This document shows, piece after piece, positions 5,537 to 5,745 of a DNA stretch of 5,745 nucleotides. The notes under the pieces are model-generated. The model worked only from the letters and a program-made list of their open reading frames with translations, made no database searches and was not told the DNA's origin. Origin of the DNA: Accumulibacter sp. (GTDB lineage Bacteria; Pseudomonadota; Gammaproteobacteria; Burkholderiales; Rhodocyclaceae); assembly GCA_031264825.1 (NCBI GenBank), contig JAISDL010000025.1, forward strand, positions 1 to 5,745, read 5' to 3'. How positions within the stretch are numbered: position 1 is the first letter of the stretch; each line of letters opens with the position of its first letter. The translations under genes and the position numbers were made by a program.

Positions 5537-5665
5537 GAGAAAAATCCACGAGGCGGGCAAGATGCCCACACTCCCAGAGTGCATAGGTTGGGGTGAGCGG
5601 AGCGATGCCCAACACCTCGCTTGCGTGAAGCGCAAGCCACTTCAGGGATCAGGAATCAGGAGACA
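5520..5665 (+). repeat. 146-bp dispersed module, right copy of a long inverted repeat
   Basis: This is the inverted, ungapped counterpart of 657-802. The five differences are two in the hairpin loop (GTT against TTC) and three single changes in the body. One of these breaks the last pair of the GCTTGCGC stem (5619-5637). Peptides readable here ending in FRVFRAFRG come from repeats, not a gene. Confidence 0.9.
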
Positions 5666-5667
5666 AG

Positions 5668-5736
5668 AACCGCGAAACACGGACACGCGCGAAAAAGAAA
5701 TACAGACCTTTCGCGTCTTTCGCGCCTTTCGCGGTT
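5668..5736. repeat. 69-bp imperfect palindrome with AACCGCGAAA / TTTCGCGGTT ends
   Basis: The ends AACCGCGAAA (5668-5677) and TTTCGCGGTT (5727-5736) are perfect 10-bp complements. The interior arms match partly (ACACGCGCGAAAAAG against the complement of CTTTCGCGTCTTTCGCG), so a long interrupted hairpin is possible. The right arm is shared with 377-413 in the left flank. Confidence 0.8.
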
Positions 5737-5745
5737 GAAATCGGT

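Noticed and set aside
657..5665. Composite transposon carrying lptFG/pepA
   Set aside because: The flanking repeats encode no transposase, no target-site duplication is seen, and the enclosed genes are core genes in conserved order.
4725..5738. Long plus-strand frame overlapping lptG and the right repeats
   Set aside because: It is out of phase with lptG, is Arg/Ala-rich in the overlap, and its tail (FRVFRAFRG) is translated repeat.

Overview
The window carries a conserved Gram-negative housekeeping block set between arrays of short intergenic repeats. The organism is most likely a GC-rich proteobacterium, probably a betaproteobacterium. This is inferred from three things: divergent pepA and lptF-lptG, holC directly behind pepA, and a small 'DLPILTEVV' protein behind holC. 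The HolC sequence also resembles betaproteobacterial chi subunits more than the E. coli one. No database search was possible, so the taxonomy is provisional.

Layout: (1) 1-336 (+) is the C-terminal end of an Rpn/PD-(D/E)XK-type putative transposase/nuclease with a four-residue repeat tract. (2) 337-846 has no credible gene and is a mosaic of dispersed repeats. (3) 847-3145 (-) is a tightly packed operon: pepA (leucyl aminopeptidase), holC (DNA polymerase III chi), then a small unknown protein. Its start/stop junctions are TTGA and TGATG overlaps. (4) 3146-3202 is a 57-bp divergent promoter gap. (5) 3203-5352 (+) is lptF-lptG, the two membrane subunits of the LptB2FG lipopolysaccharide exporter, joined by an ATGA overlap. 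(6) 5353-5745 has no gene. It holds a 59-bp tandem repeat, a 146-bp module that is an inverted copy of 657-802, and a 69-bp imperfect palindrome.

How the genes work together: LptF and LptG form the transmembrane core that extracts LPS from the inner membrane for the Lpt bridge. PepA is a cytosolic manganese/zinc exopeptidase. HolC links the replicative clamp loader to SSB. They share no pathway; the arrangement looks like inherited gene order with a shared divergent promoter region.

I found no new multi-gene system. The least explained part is the repeat family. The same CAGGA-type heptads follow the stop codons of all three transcription units, each time in the polarity of the gene just ended. 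The pepA and lptFG operons also have the same GC-rich hairpin about 45-50 nt past the stop. The two flanks form a 146-bp, about 97% identical inverted repeat enclosing 4.7 kb.
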